From Priapulus caudatus (taxonomy: Eukaryota > Priapulida > Priapulimorpha > Priapulimorphida > Priapulidae), in assembly GCF_000485595.1 (NCBI RefSeq), contig NW_014577613.1, forward strand, positions 250,200 to 278,529: DNA of 28,330 nucleotides, in the 5' to 3' direction. This document shows, in pieces, positions 1 to 10,206 of the stretch (the first letter of the stretch is position 1; each line of letters starts with the position of its first letter). Under the pieces are notes generated by a model. It was given only the letters and a program-made list of their open reading frames with translations. It was not told where the DNA came from and made no database searches. The translations under genes were made by a program, and so were the position numbers.

Positions 1-796
1 ATAACATGTCATTAGTGTCATTCGACATGGCCTATAGATAACACCTAGTTGTGTTTAACTTTCCGAAATCCCTGGCGAACCTCGCTAGTTGTTTGCATGC
101 GCTGCGATAGAGGGCTTAGGGAAAACATAGCCCTTTGTTTCGGTTCACAGATCATAACAATGCGGTATAAATTGATAAAACCACATTTGAACCGATATCT
201 CCGGATTTGTCATTTTTATGAGACCAACGATTAGACACGGATAAAGTTTAATGATTAAGGCAATACTTGAGCTCAAGTTTATCGAGGTAAACACAATAAA
301 TCACAGGTAGACTAAGGCTACTAAATGTTGAATTTTGCCGGTTTTAGTCTGTCTTACTCCTTTTGATACACTCCTGATAATATTTAATATTTATTGATTT
401 ATATTGTGCACGTTACATGCAGATATGTTCACGTGCGCATTACAAAGGCTGATTATAAAACAGCGGACTGCAACACTGTAAAATATAGATACTTAAATTA
501 CGACAATCCTGTAACAATTCCTGATTATAAATGACATGGAACATTTTCTTCAGAATAATCGTTCACGGATGCATTAAGATTTCTACCGATAATACGGGAC
601 CTGGTAAATGATTGTTATTCAGACAATATCCACAAAATTCATAAACAAACCGAAGCCCTTGGCGTTGGTCGATGAGGGACGTGAGATTCTAGAGCAAGTC
701 TGAGGTGTGGCAGAAGTCAGCGTCCTGCACACCTGCAGGGATAAAAAAAGACGAGCCAAGAGCAGACTATCAATAGTGTCGTTACCATGGTTACAG
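1..796. other. Upstream ANKFY1 intron or flanking DNA, no exon recognised
   Basis: I see no ankyrin-like coding segment here in any frame. Because the first recognised ANKFY1 exon opens at an acceptor, this stretch is most simply the 3' part of a large intron. The short open frames at 49-234 and before 797 have no family resemblance. Confidence 0.5.
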
Positions 797-3556
797 CTGC
801 TGGCCTTTGCTAACATCGATGACGTCACTCACCAGAAGCAGACGGCGCTCCATCTGGCAGCGGCTCACGACCAACAGACGATCTGTGCGGTCCTCATCGA
901 AAACAAGATCGACTACAATGCCGTCGACGACAATCTCAACAACGGTACGCTTCCTGCGAGGTTAAATTCTTGGTAATGTGCCAACGATAGGCCACGCTGA
1001 GTGCCAAGTACACTGATAGATAGCCTCCTCAGTGTTTTCGAGTGGTAGCAATTGTTTAAGAAGCTGCAAACTTGTTACTGTTGTTTACTGCTGAACGAAG
1101 CAATTGGAACAAGTTTTTGATTTACTACACATCTACGATTTTCTTTTTCTTTTTCTTCGGCTACATTTCACACCTTAAATCCTGAATCCATGTGAAGCTT
1201 GTTTCCTGCCTGAACACAGTGGTTTCGTTTTCTGCAATGGGGTTGTTGACTGTAGCTGTTGCCATTCGTAATATCAATCATCTCATACGCTTTTCTTTCA
1301 GCATTACATATCGCAGCCCAGAAGGGCAACTTGGGTTGTGTTCGCATCCTGCTCACCGAGTCGCGAATCAATGCCGAGGTCATTAACATGAGGTAAGCCG
1401 AGCGTCTGCTACAACCACTGTTTAAAACTATGAATGGTGATAAAAACATTGTCGTTTAAATTGACTACGTCACGAATTTTATACGGTGTATATTGTAAAA
1501 ATTTTGCTGCTATTTTTTTACAGTAAAAGTAAATACTAATCCGGGACTAAATGTATTGTCAAATCTTTACCTGATAAGATTGTTTCACAACTAGTTAGAA
1601 ATCCAAAAAGACCTGGACGATTTGATGTTATGATCCTGACATTAATTGCTTGCAATGGGCTATGTATGAGTAACGAGTGTAGGTTTACATCGAACAATAT
1701 AGCAAAATAGGAAGTATAATGCAGCAATTTAACCATAAAAAGTTAACCGAATTATTTAAATTTTGTGAAAAAGTGAAAATATTTTTTTTACTTTTACTAT
1801 TTATGGTGACGTAATCACTTTAATAAACGTCATGCATTGCGACCCACAAAGAGACATGCATCGATGTGATTAATCATTAATTAATCAATCAATTAATTAA
1901 TTAATCAGATTAATGCATCGATGTGATTAAGCAGCTCAGATGAAACATGTAACTTAATTTTTACGTAAATGTAATTTGACGGTGGCACGGATATGGCGAG
2001 CGGGTATCGCGTAATAATTATTCTCTCATATTCTCTGTTCGTTTTCTGCGCAAGGGGTCAGACGCCGATGCACATGCTGGGTCGGTACGGCAAGGAGAAC
2101 GCTGCCGCCATTTTCGATCTCTTCATGGAATGTATGCCCGAGTATCAGCTGGACAAACCGGACGTCGAAGGAAATACTGGTATGCTGTCACTGATATATA
2201 GGATCAATTTAAGTACAGTCAACTCATAAATAATGATACTGCCATACTTGATGTGGTACATAATGAGCAGGTACACTTCATAACTAACATATGCTAGTAG
2301 TGCACACCTGTGCAGGAAAGAAGATAGCTCGACAAGGTTACTGTACACTGTTACCAGTAACAATTTACTGTAACTGAAAATTACGGTTACTATTTTCTAC
2401 AACCTCCTGGACTGTGATAGATGGTTGTGAAATATACTTTCTGGGATTCCTGTCTATTTTACAGTGTTGCTCCTGGCCTATCTGAATGGAAATGCAAACA
2501 AGATAAATTTTAGTACAGTCAACTCATCAATAATGATTGATAAGGTTGTGAAATATACTTTCTGGGATTCCTGTCTATTTTACAGTGTTGCTCCTGGCCT
2601 ATCTGAATGGAAATGCAAACAAGATAAATTTTAGTACAGTCAACTCATCAATAATGATTGATAAGGTTGTGAAATATACTTTCTGTAATTGCTGTCTATT
2701 TTGCAGTGTTGCTGCTGGCCTATCTGAATGGGAACGTGAACTTGTGTAAGGCATTAGTACGCGCCGGCGCTCAGCTAGGAAACACAAACAAACAGGGCGT
2801 GTCCATCTTTAATGCTCAGGTTGCCACGAAACAGCTACTATTCAGACTTCTAGGTGAGTTATCTTTGTTAACGAATGTCTTAGAGGAATGTTAAGTGTGT
2901 GTGTTGATTGGTATACAACGTTACAATATTATAAATTAGTTTGCGTAGTGCAGGTGTTACGATGCTACTCTTACAGAGCCTGTTTACTTTGGTTCAGGGC
3001 CTATATCCCTGTTGACACCCAGTCTACTGCAATTTTGTGCCTAAAAGCATCACTGTAAATGTGTATAAATGTTTTTATAAATGTGAGCCAACTTTCCAAT
3101 CGTGAATAATTTTTTTATTCAGACTTGCTCTCTAGGGAACCACCATGGACTGAGGGGGAAAACTGCAACGAATGCGGTGTAAAGTTTAGAATAGCAAACA
3201 GAAAACACCACTGGTAAGTGCAATTCGATTAACAGTCAACACCGTCACAAGTTATTGCTCTGTTAGAGATTTTACTGAATGCAATTATTGGTCTGGTCAT
3301 TTACTTTATGTTTACCTTAGTTTAAAGATTTTTTTGGAGTGTTGTGAATGAATGATGATGTTTTTGGCTCTGAATGCTCCGCTCGAGTATGTTCAGAATG
3401 CCATTGTAACTGTCACCTACTGGTTTCAGTCGTCACTGCGGTCGTCTGCTTTGCAACAAGTGCTCAAGCAAGGTTATTCCGATCCTCAAGTTCGACCAGA
3501 CTAAGCCGGTTCGAGCGTGCAGCATCTGTTTCGACGTGCTCACCTTGGGATCGTAG
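797..3556 (+). CDS. ANKFY1: ANKFY1 (Rabankyrin-5), C-terminal part: last ankyrin repeats and FYVE finger
   Basis: Six exons join in phase: 797-944, 1302-1392, 2055-2179, 2707-2853, 3123-3213 and 3430-3556 (stop TAG 3554-3556), giving 242 residues. All junctions are GT-AG. The first four exons encode ankyrin-type repeats (QKQTALHLAA, GQTPMHMLGRYGKENAAAIF, LLLAYLNGNVNLCKALV). The last two encode a FYVE zinc finger with four CxxC pairs (CNEC, CRHC, CNKC, CSIC) and the basic RKHHCRHCG motif that binds phosphatidylinositol 3-phosphate. The protein ends FDVLTLGS, very like the end of vertebrate ANKFY1, a Rab5 effector on early endosomes and macropinosomes. The usual protein is about 1,170 residues, so the BTB domain and most ankyrin repeats lie upstream of the window. 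The entry into exon 797 uses the acceptor ttacag; residues before it are not seen. Orthology is strong by recall of the family and was not searched. Confidence 0.93.
1856..1931. repeat. Short direct repeat flanking an AATT-rich core in an ANKFY1 intron
   Basis: The sequence ATGCATCGATGTGATTAA occurs at about 1856-1873 and again at 1914-1931. Between the copies is an imperfectly palindromic run of TTAATTAA/AATCAATC units. It lies in the intron before exon 2055-2179. This may be a small tandem duplication or the scar of a foldback element. Confidence 0.6.
2423..2706 (+). repeat. 121-bp tandem repeat copying an ANKFY1 splice acceptor and exon start
   Basis: Units start at 2423, 2544 and 2665, each opening with GGTTGTGAAATATACTTTCT. 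The third unit runs into the real exon at 2707. The two upstream units each contain a pyrimidine tract, an acceptor (tattttacag) and about 30 bases matching the start of the real exon, encoding LLLAYLNGNAN. They then switch to intronic sequence, where the reading frame soon stops. They therefore look like truncated decoy copies of the 5' end of exon 2707-2853. A related fragment (GTACAGTCAACTCAT) is also seen near 2213. Confidence 0.9.
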
Positions 3557-3960
3557 TCGCGTCATCCGAGCGCTGCTACCGTGCTGCACCCTGGTGTCCA
3601 ACTGCATCGCCGCCCCGGTGACGTCACGGCAGATTGAACTCATAGTTGATTGGCTGTGTCTGAAGTAGCGTGTTGCGTTTGGCATTACCCCCCCCCCATC
3701 GTATTTTACATGTGCTATTGGTGTAATTATTTCTGTTGGCGCGTTCTGGGTGCTGTTAAATAGTGGCATCCGTCACTCGCAAGAAAGTATGTGTGATGTC
3801 GGTATTTCTTTTATGTTTGCATTTTTGACTATGGTACTTGCCTGGACACTGATGTTTGTTGCTGTGTTAAAATGTGCTTAAATTCGAAATTCGAATACAC
3901 TTCGGTTACTGATCGATACTGCATTTATTGTGTGGTAGTATTTGTATGCAGAAATGACTA

Positions 3961-3962
<2 letters not shown>

Positions 3963-4036
<74 letters not shown>
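3963..4036. repeat. (AT)n microsatellite
   Basis: Nearly uninterrupted AT dinucleotides, with one TATATTATAT phase break near 3990. It creates spurious Ile-Tyr open frames on both strands. Confidence 0.95.
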
Positions 4037-4038
<2 letters not shown>

Positions 4039-5430
4039 CCCTACTATATCGAAATGTGAACGATTTGCTGCCAGACTGCAAACTGTTAGTCAAAAAAACG
4101 TCAAAAGTTTTTATGATGTGTGTACCTGCACTGTTGTTCGTTTCAGGTAACCTGTCTTTGTAGCATGTATGTAGAGTTGTCATCAAAATGGATGAGCGTT
4201 GTCAATCATTGTGCTGAAGGTTTTGTAGCCAAACCTTGTAAACCAGTGATCGGTTATTAATTAACACACTAGTTACGACTAATTACTACCGAGACTAATT
4301 ACGATGATCAAGATTTTGAAGGTGCGTAAAAATCGAGAGAAATTGGTGTCCCTAAATCTGTTTTCTTACATCATGATGGCTGCGTATTAGCTATCATAAT
4401 TGCAGTGGGTATAGTGGTCAAGTAGAGATTCTCATTACCTCAAAGCTTCGTTTTTTTTTTTTTTCGGTCTGTGAACCAACAGGGTATTTTATTCCAAGTT
4501 CCAGAGGTTTGCTGTCAGTAATTTTAGTGAGGGTCTCCCAATTTTCAGTATATATATGCTGAATCCCATTGATATATTTTAAAACAGATCATATGTCTCA
4601 GCTATTTTTACCTAATGGGCCTTTTTTACTAATATAGATACCTGTAGCGTTTATATGATCATGCTATGCTTATGGTGCTTTTTTTTTTTAAATCCTAGCA
4701 TGATTGATTAGAAGTCAATAATTTTGCGGCACATTGGTACAACACATTACGTTAACGTTTGGTCTATTAGTATAATTTATAGAATGATTAATGCGTTTCA
4801 TCAGTTCATATTATTTGCCAAAAGAAACTTGCATTTTGTTGCAGCTACTGGAAGTGTAATTACTCCTGTGTACTTTGATACTAGAGACTAGTAACGTTCT
4901 AAATATATAACGTACTTAATATATTTATACTGCAGACGCTTGCTCGTGTTCTTTTGCCATTTCAATCATCTCCCACCCATGTTGCGCCATGTTTAGCACG
5001 TGCTTATTGTCAGCAAGATAAATATACTAGAAAATGTAATTTTCCCAAGGAAAATCACGCAACGTATGTTCTTTGCATTTAGAAAAAGATTGAAGACTGC
5101 CGATCATGGGCTGATATCGTGTTAGTGTGTGATTATGTAAATACTATTATGAGCATACGGATAGGTAGTGTGTTCTAGTATTTAAAATTTATTTCCAATA
5201 TGGAAATTTATTTCTGGTGTGACGTATGTTATTATATAACAAGGTCATGAGTTGAGATCAAAACTGGGAAATGGAGCTGTCAAGTTCAAGCAAAATCAGA
5301 TCATCAGTGTATATACACATGCCCACACGCACGCATGCACGCACACACAAACATACCTTATAAGGGTGTAAACTTCTTGCTGCCATTTACCCAAGTATTG
5401 TGAGATGCCATCAATGTATTAAGCTGTTTT

Positions 5431-5436
5431 AATAAA
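5431..5436 (+). terminator. Candidate poly(A) signal for ANKFY1
   Basis: This is the first canonical AATAAA downstream of the ANKFY1 stop that I can find. It is followed within about 30 bases by a T/G-rich stretch. It would imply a 3' UTR of about 1.9 kb. A second AATAAA is at 5689-5694. Transcript data would decide. Confidence 0.4.
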
Positions 5437-6664
5437 ATTGTCAATTACAAAAATGGTGTAACATTTTGTTTGATTCTCTGTATTGTCCACTTCAGCTCAT
5501 GAACTCACGAATATATCTATAGGAATAGAAGCCCTAACTTCTATTACATATCAACCGGTATTACCGAGTTTCAGAGCTCCCCATATGACAAATAACAAGA
5601 AATCAGTTATTTAAACAAACTGAAACAGTTTACTTAACAATATTACCTCAAAGACCGCACGCCATACATTGTTGACTGTTTCCATTAGAATAAAATTCAA
5701 TAGCAGTTGACCTGCACACGATCTGAGAAACATGCTGATGCAAATATATTGTGAACAGTCACTCAAACGTGGCTAATAGAACCTTTATGTGTTATTATAT
5801 TAACTTGTCACAAGTGTTCTCCCTTTACGTGATCACTCATCATACAATTTCTTTTTTATGAACACGGCCAGGCTTGTGTACCCACTATTCACTTCTAGGT
5901 TGGCTGATTAAATGCACAGTGTGTCATTTGCTGTCAAAAAAAGTGCAAGTTCTTATTTATCTATCAGTTCTCATTTGTAACTTTTGCATCCGCAGTTCTT
6001 TTCCTTAGCCACACTAATCATAATATCCCATTTCAATATAGACCAACACTCTGGGATGACTTGTGCCATAAACAAAGATTGTTTCACCCCAGAAACTACC
6101 CTATCTATGCACCGTCACCAACATTTTGTTTTAGTTAAACTCTCCCAAATTCGCCCACACATTAATTTCAATTGAAATTTTTCAACTAGACTGATCCCAA
6201 ATCGTTAGAATAGATTAGATAGAGCAGTCTAGTTAACACTCGAGATTTGAACCATGTAGATCAATAGCGCAATAGACCAACTGTAAGGAATGAAATATTG
6301 GCTTTTGTACCTGACATCAAGAAAATCTAACTGAACCAAAAAGCACTGGTAGGCTGTTCAATACCAATGTCGTTTTACACGGCAATTTTTAGCCAGAATT
6401 TATACTTTTTGGACTAGGACCCATGTCTCTCTCACCTGCCTCAACTTTAACGTACCCATGATAAATTGTGCGCTACTCTATTTGAGAAGATGGAGTTACC
6501 GAGAAGAAAACATTTGCCCCAGTATGACACCCAGCAGACCCCAGACTTCTTCCTAATGGTGTAGTACAGGCAGGAATTCCTCACGGGTCCCGTACGGAAT
6601 CAGCGACCTTCTGTAACCTTGACCTCGCCATGCTCGCGCGGTCACGCGCGTTCGGCTTGCCTCC

Positions 6665-9087
6665 TCAATGATTGTGATTGGCGGCGACGACGCGGCTCCG
6701 CTTCGAGATGATGCTGATAATGTCCGTCAGGCTGTGGTCGTCCACGTCGCTACTGGACCCCGACTCCTCGTCGCTGCTCGTCTGGTATTGCCCTATCCCG
6801 GGCAGGTGCGCGATACACTGCATCGTGGTGGCGGCCGGCACTGCCGCAGGAGCGTCCGCCGTGTCTGCCTCCTCGACAGACTTATCTAGAGCCGACGCCG
6901 TTGCTATCTGCTCGCTGCTGCCACCTGGTGCTGAGAGACGGGTATGTAGTTTCAGATTTCACTTCAAGCAAAGTATTCATGTCACGAAAAGCAAATGTGA
7001 TACTATCCGGATTGTATTATATATATATACTATATTAGATATATTATATATCTGATAATATGATATCTAATAATATATATATACTATATTAGATATATAT
7101 ATCTGATAATATGATATCTAATAATATATATAATATAGTCTATAATCTATATTATACACTCCTGATAGTTTTAGTTAACAAGCATTGTAATTCAATATTT
7201 CTAATCACTGTGTGTGTCCATTTTCTGCGTGAGCATCAGAGCAAGAAACCGAACCAGGGTCAAGCACCACGCTACGGTACATGCTACGACGCGTATACCC
7301 ACCTTGCCGCGACCTTTTGCTCGCGTCCGCCTCCTCGCCGTCCGTGCTCTTTCGTTTTACGACGCTCGCAAGCAGCGCGCGGTGGGACATCTTGCTCTTG
7401 CTCGAATCGGAAGGCAATGACGACAGCGTCTTCTCCGGCGGCTTACTCTGCGCCTTCGCCGCAGCTAGCATCTGTTCTTGCATAGCGTTTCGATACTCTT
7501 CCAGCACCTCAAGGAAAGTGAACACGATTAGAAGTTATTACCACACAAACGCAGTGAGCAGGCAACTTCCGCTCTTTAGACGTCCGTTTTCTCTAACTAT
7601 CATTACGTCCGCGATAACACGTGTGAGATTATTGTAACAATGCGGCCATAACGGGCCCAATAGATGGCGCCAAGTACTTCCCTGAAGCCAGTGGCATTCT
7701 ACAACGTGGCAGGCTGGACTGCGGTGGAATAAATCCATTGTTCGCATTATATACATATATTAAACGTTGGTTCTTCACTCTTTACTTTAGAAATACAACA
7801 ACATATATATCCGGCTAACCTCGTTCTCCTCATTCTTACGCTGCTGCTCTAAGGTCGACTTCTGTCGGTCGACGTGGTTAAGAAAGTCAGCCTCTTCAGT
7901 GTCGAGTCCCTTCACCATGTTGCGCATCCGATGCTGCTCTGCAAACTCCTCCTCCTTCTTATCCTTCTGTTGCTGTAGGCGTTCAAACAGCGTCCTGCGG
8001 AAAGAAAGGTGCTTAATTAGAGGGAGATTAGGGATTAATTAATGATATTAATTAGGGAGGATAATCGCTGCTTAATTAGATGGGTCACATCCTCAATCTG
8101 CTTTCGTTTCTCTGTTGCATAAGAGTATTTGAATGTCTTACTTTTGTGGCTTTCTTAGCCACCAAAAACAGATTGTGGGCCTGAGCAATTTCTTGGCCAC
8201 CACAAACAGATTATGGACTCATAATCTGGCAATGACCTGACAATAAACTGCTGTGAAGTAATGTCAGTCTAGCCACTAGCAGATTAAGGGCGGGGCAACA
8301 GGGGCACGTGCCCCGGGCCCCCCACATTTGGGGTCCCCCACATTTAGAGTATCCTAAAATTTACAAAACTGTCGTAATTGTGATCCACAAAATTCTTAGC
8401 ATGTAACGTTGAAGTGATGCGTTTCCCATGCTGTTTCTCTGACTGAATTTGGCTGTTCAGCTGAAGGACACTTTCCCTAATACCGAAATTGCTCTGAGAA
8501 TCTATCTTTCATTGATGGTCATCAATTGTAGCGGTGAAAGGTCATTTTCAAAACTCAAGTTGATTAAAAATCACATGAGAACCACGATGAGCCAACAGAG
8601 ACTGGTAAACCTCAGTATTCTCGCTATCGAAAGTGACATTTTAAATTCGTTGAAACACGATGAAATACTCTCTGAATTTGCAAGCATGAAAGTGCAGAAA
8701 AAATACAGACTATAGGGCCACCACACAATTGCGTGCCCCGGGCCCCCCACACGCTTAGTCCGGCCCTGAGTCTAGCCTAGACTTTTTCCTGTCGTTGATT
8801 GACAAGGACTGTGTGGGCTCTTTGAATGGTCAGTTTACAGCAATTCGCTATATTTAGCAAAGCACTGCCGAACCACATTAACTAACATTAAGGATGAAGA
8901 GCATGTAGTTACGTATAATTTCTCCTGCCAGGTGGCACAGTGAAAGCACCCACCTTGTATCGTGTTCCTCTTCTGGACATTCTAGCGGTTGATCTTCTGT
9001 GCGGACCTTATCCCATTCTTCTTGTCGTTTCCTCCGATTCTCTTCTATCACAGATTCTGATACGAACGATACGCCTTTCCCACTCAT
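6665..9087 (-). CDS. PSME3IP1: PSME3IP1 (NIP30/FAM192A), complete
   Basis: Four minus-strand exons join in phase: 9087-8954 (ATG at 9087-9085), 7994-7820, 7507-7303 and 6930-6665 (stop TGA 6667-6665). The product is about 259 residues, close to the usual 254. The N-terminus has the NIP30 signature: [25 protein letters not shown], then [18 protein letters not shown] and [20 protein letters not shown]. This is a long charged helix, probably a coiled coil. Exon 3 carries a basic patch (VVKRKST, KRSR). Exon 4 carries the conserved C-terminal block around [20 protein letters not shown], an acidic/serine segment. In mammals this nuclear protein binds the proteasome activator PSME3 (REG-gamma) and phosphorylation of the Ser-rich tail promotes binding; that role is inferred here by orthology. 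The gene lies head-to-head with RPUSD4. A hAT remnant is in intron 1. Confidence 0.93.
7017..7135. repeat. AT-rich tandem palindromic repeat in PSME3IP1 intron 3
   Basis: Two copies of a unit of about 55 to 60 bp, each containing ACTATATTAGATATAT followed by CTGATAATATGATATCTAAT. Each unit can fold on itself because TTAGATAT pairs with ATATCTAA. It is purely AT-rich intronic DNA. Confidence 0.8.
8274..8768 (+). mobile_element. Internally deleted hAT transposon remnant with C-terminal transposase fragment
   Basis: The element is flanked by a perfect 8-bp target duplication AGTCTAGC (8266-8273 and 8769-8776). It begins CACTAGCAGATTAAGGGC and ends GCTTAGTCCGGCCCTG, an imperfect terminal inverted repeat of the C-A-rich hAT type, with G/C-rich GTGCCCCGGGCCCCCCAC just inside both ends. 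An open frame at 8449-8715 encodes about 88 residues resembling the hAT C-terminal dimerisation region: [20 protein letters not shown], then [20 protein letters not shown] and [10 protein letters not shown]. The catalytic DDE core is absent, so it cannot be autonomous. It sits antisense in PSME3IP1 intron 1. Confidence 0.88.
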
Positions 9088-9386
9088 GGCTAGCGATCGT
9101 TACGTTAGCTGTTGTTGACGTTAACAGAAAACGCATAGAACATAAAAACACTCGCAAAACAGGTGACATAAAAACACATCTAAAATATTTTCCACTCAAC
9201 ACTCCAGAACTCGCTATCGAGTATAGTTTTGTAAATAGTAATTATTTCAACTATTGTCAGACTGGCTCTACTTCAAGAACTATACTCGTCTATAGTTTTC
9301 TAGAACTAGTAGTAGCTAAAGTAGTACGTAGCTAACTAGTAGTAGTAGCGCTAGAGTAAGCTACAGACTCAGAGTACAGTACGGTT

Positions 9387-9486
9387 TAGCTCTAGTAACT
9401 ATAGCCCGCGTACAGTTGCCGCTGGTACCAGGTACCTGGTACAGGTGCCAGCGGCAACTGTACGCGGGCTATAGTTACTAGAGCTA
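9387..9486. mobile_element. 100-bp near-perfect palindromic MITE with 9-bp target duplication
   Basis: The arms begin TAGCTCTAGTAACTATAGCC and are mirrored at the right end as GGCTATAGTTACTAGAGCTA, with only a short centre (GGTACCAGGTACCTGGTAC area). It is flanked by the direct repeat AGTACGGTT at 9378-9386 and 9487-9495. The end motif TAGCTCTA is shared with the elements at 10001-10071 and 10103-10206. Confidence 0.88.
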
Positions 9487-9517
9487 AGTACGGTTCTGTT
9501 GTGTACAGTGTACTACT

Positions 9518-9981
9518 GCTGATAGGGTCTAGATGTCCCCCAGGGTACTGCCGAAACGTATCCTGGGTACGGTCCGGTATACCGGAACGTACCCTGGTAA
9601 CTATCTAGCTGATATGGTTAGGGTTAAGGTTAGGGTTATGGTTAGAGAGTAGGCGTAGGCGACTCCCTAGACTCGTTAGTGGAGTAGGCGAGGTATGGTC
9701 CGGCATATTAGATAGTAGTATTTAGTACCAGGGTACCCCCCGGCTGAGAAATGTGCCGCGACACCCACAGGCACTTGAAGCATTTCAACTGTAAACACAC
9801 GCCGCCGCCATTGCGCGCACACTGACACATAAATATATAGATATATAGATATAAATACACTATATATTTATGTGTCAGTGTGCGCGCAATGGCGGCGGCG
9901 TGTGTTTACAGTTGAAATGCTTCAAGTGCCTGTGGCGACACCGGCAGTACCCTGGGAGACATAGACCCTATCACTATCAGC
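9518..9981. mobile_element. GCTGA-type MITE (copy A1) with internal telomeric motifs, carrying a nested insertion
   Basis: The left end is GCTGATAGGGTCTAGATGTC and the right end is the reverse complement with a few extra bases. A perfect 9-bp target duplication TGTACTACT lies at 9509-9517 and 9982-9990. The inside contains a run of TTAGGG-like units (about 9612-9647), then AGTAGGCGTAGGCGACTCCC and ACTCGTTAGTGGAGTAGGCG, which recur in all A copies. A second palindromic element has inserted into it at 9766-9934. Without that insertion it would be close in size to the copy at 19208-19429. Confidence 0.85.
9766..9934. mobile_element. 169-bp palindromic MITE nested inside copy A1, 8-bp target duplication
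   Basis: The left arm starts CACAGGCACTTGAAGCATTT and the right arm ends AAATGCTTCAAGTGCCTGTG. The arms of about 75 bp are essentially perfect inverted repeats including GCCGCCGCCATTGCGCGCAC, with an AT-rich loop. The direct repeat GCGACACC at 9758-9765 and 9935-9942 is an 8-bp target duplication, as made by hAT-class transposases. Its position inside A1 shows it inserted later. Confidence 0.85.
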
Positions 9982-10000
9982 TGTACTACTGGCATTCAGA

Positions 10001-10071
10001 TAGCCCGACCAAGCTGTGTGACTAACGTCAATATAGACAGTCTATTGATGTAGGACCGTTTCTTGGAGCTA
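10001..10071. mobile_element. 71-bp TAGC-ended mini-element with 9-bp target duplication
   Basis: Starts TAGCCCGACCAAGCTGTGTG and ends GTTTCTTGGAGCTA. It is flanked by GCATTCAGA at 9992-10000 and 10072-10080. It is a shortened, opposite-orientation relative of the element at 10103-10206. Confidence 0.8.
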
Positions 10072-10102
10072 GCATTCAGAGAGACATTCTCTACTCTAGA
10101 CA

Positions 10103-10206
10103 TAGCTCTAAGAAACGGTCTTTGCTAGGGTAAGAAGACCTAGTAGTAGTGTATATATAATATTGTGTGTTGTTATTGACGTTAGTCACACAGCCTGGTC
10201 GGGCTA
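10103..10206. mobile_element. 104-bp TAGC-ended mini-element, inverted sibling of the preceding one
   Basis: Starts TAGCTCTAAGAAACGGTC and ends CACAGCCTGGTCGGGCTA. It is flanked by CTCTAGACA at 10094-10102 and 10207-10215. Its reverse complement matches 10001-10071 at both ends (over 30 bp at the TAGCCCGACC end and about 19 bp at the TAGCTC end) with extra AT-rich sequence in the middle. The two insertions therefore have independent target duplications only 13 bp apart in the original target. Confidence 0.8.

Larger units (their letters stand above)
3557..6664. other. ANKFY1 3' UTR and intergenic region, no further gene seen
   Basis: No coding exon is recognised on either strand. The region holds a short C-run (3690-3697), an (AT)n tract, T-runs near 4450 and 4680, and a CA/CG-rich low-complexity stretch at about 5314-5352. 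Possible poly(A) signals are at 5431-5436 and 5689-5694. ANKFY1 (+) and PSME3IP1 (-) converge here. Confidence 0.6.

Noticed and set aside
2423-2706. CRISPR-like or other regularly spaced array
   Set aside because: Three units of 121 bp without spacers, in a eukaryotic intron; it is a plain tandem duplication.
3348-3769. Open frames of about 100 residues on both strands over the ANKFY1 last exon
   Set aside because: They are out-of-frame shadows of the FYVE exon 3430-3556, whose own frame has the four CxxC pairs.
3942-4186. Open frames of alternating Ile-Tyr on both strands
   Set aside because: They are translations of the (AT)n microsatellite with no start context or family match.
5984-6175. 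Short open frame as a gene in the ANKFY1-PSME3IP1 intergenic region
   Set aside because: 63 residues, no recognisable motif, no splice partners; compatible with chance.
10001-10206. A single 206-bp transposon with 33-bp terminal inverted repeats
   Set aside because: Outer flanks do not match each other, but each matches an internal nonamer, which resolves it into two independent insertions.
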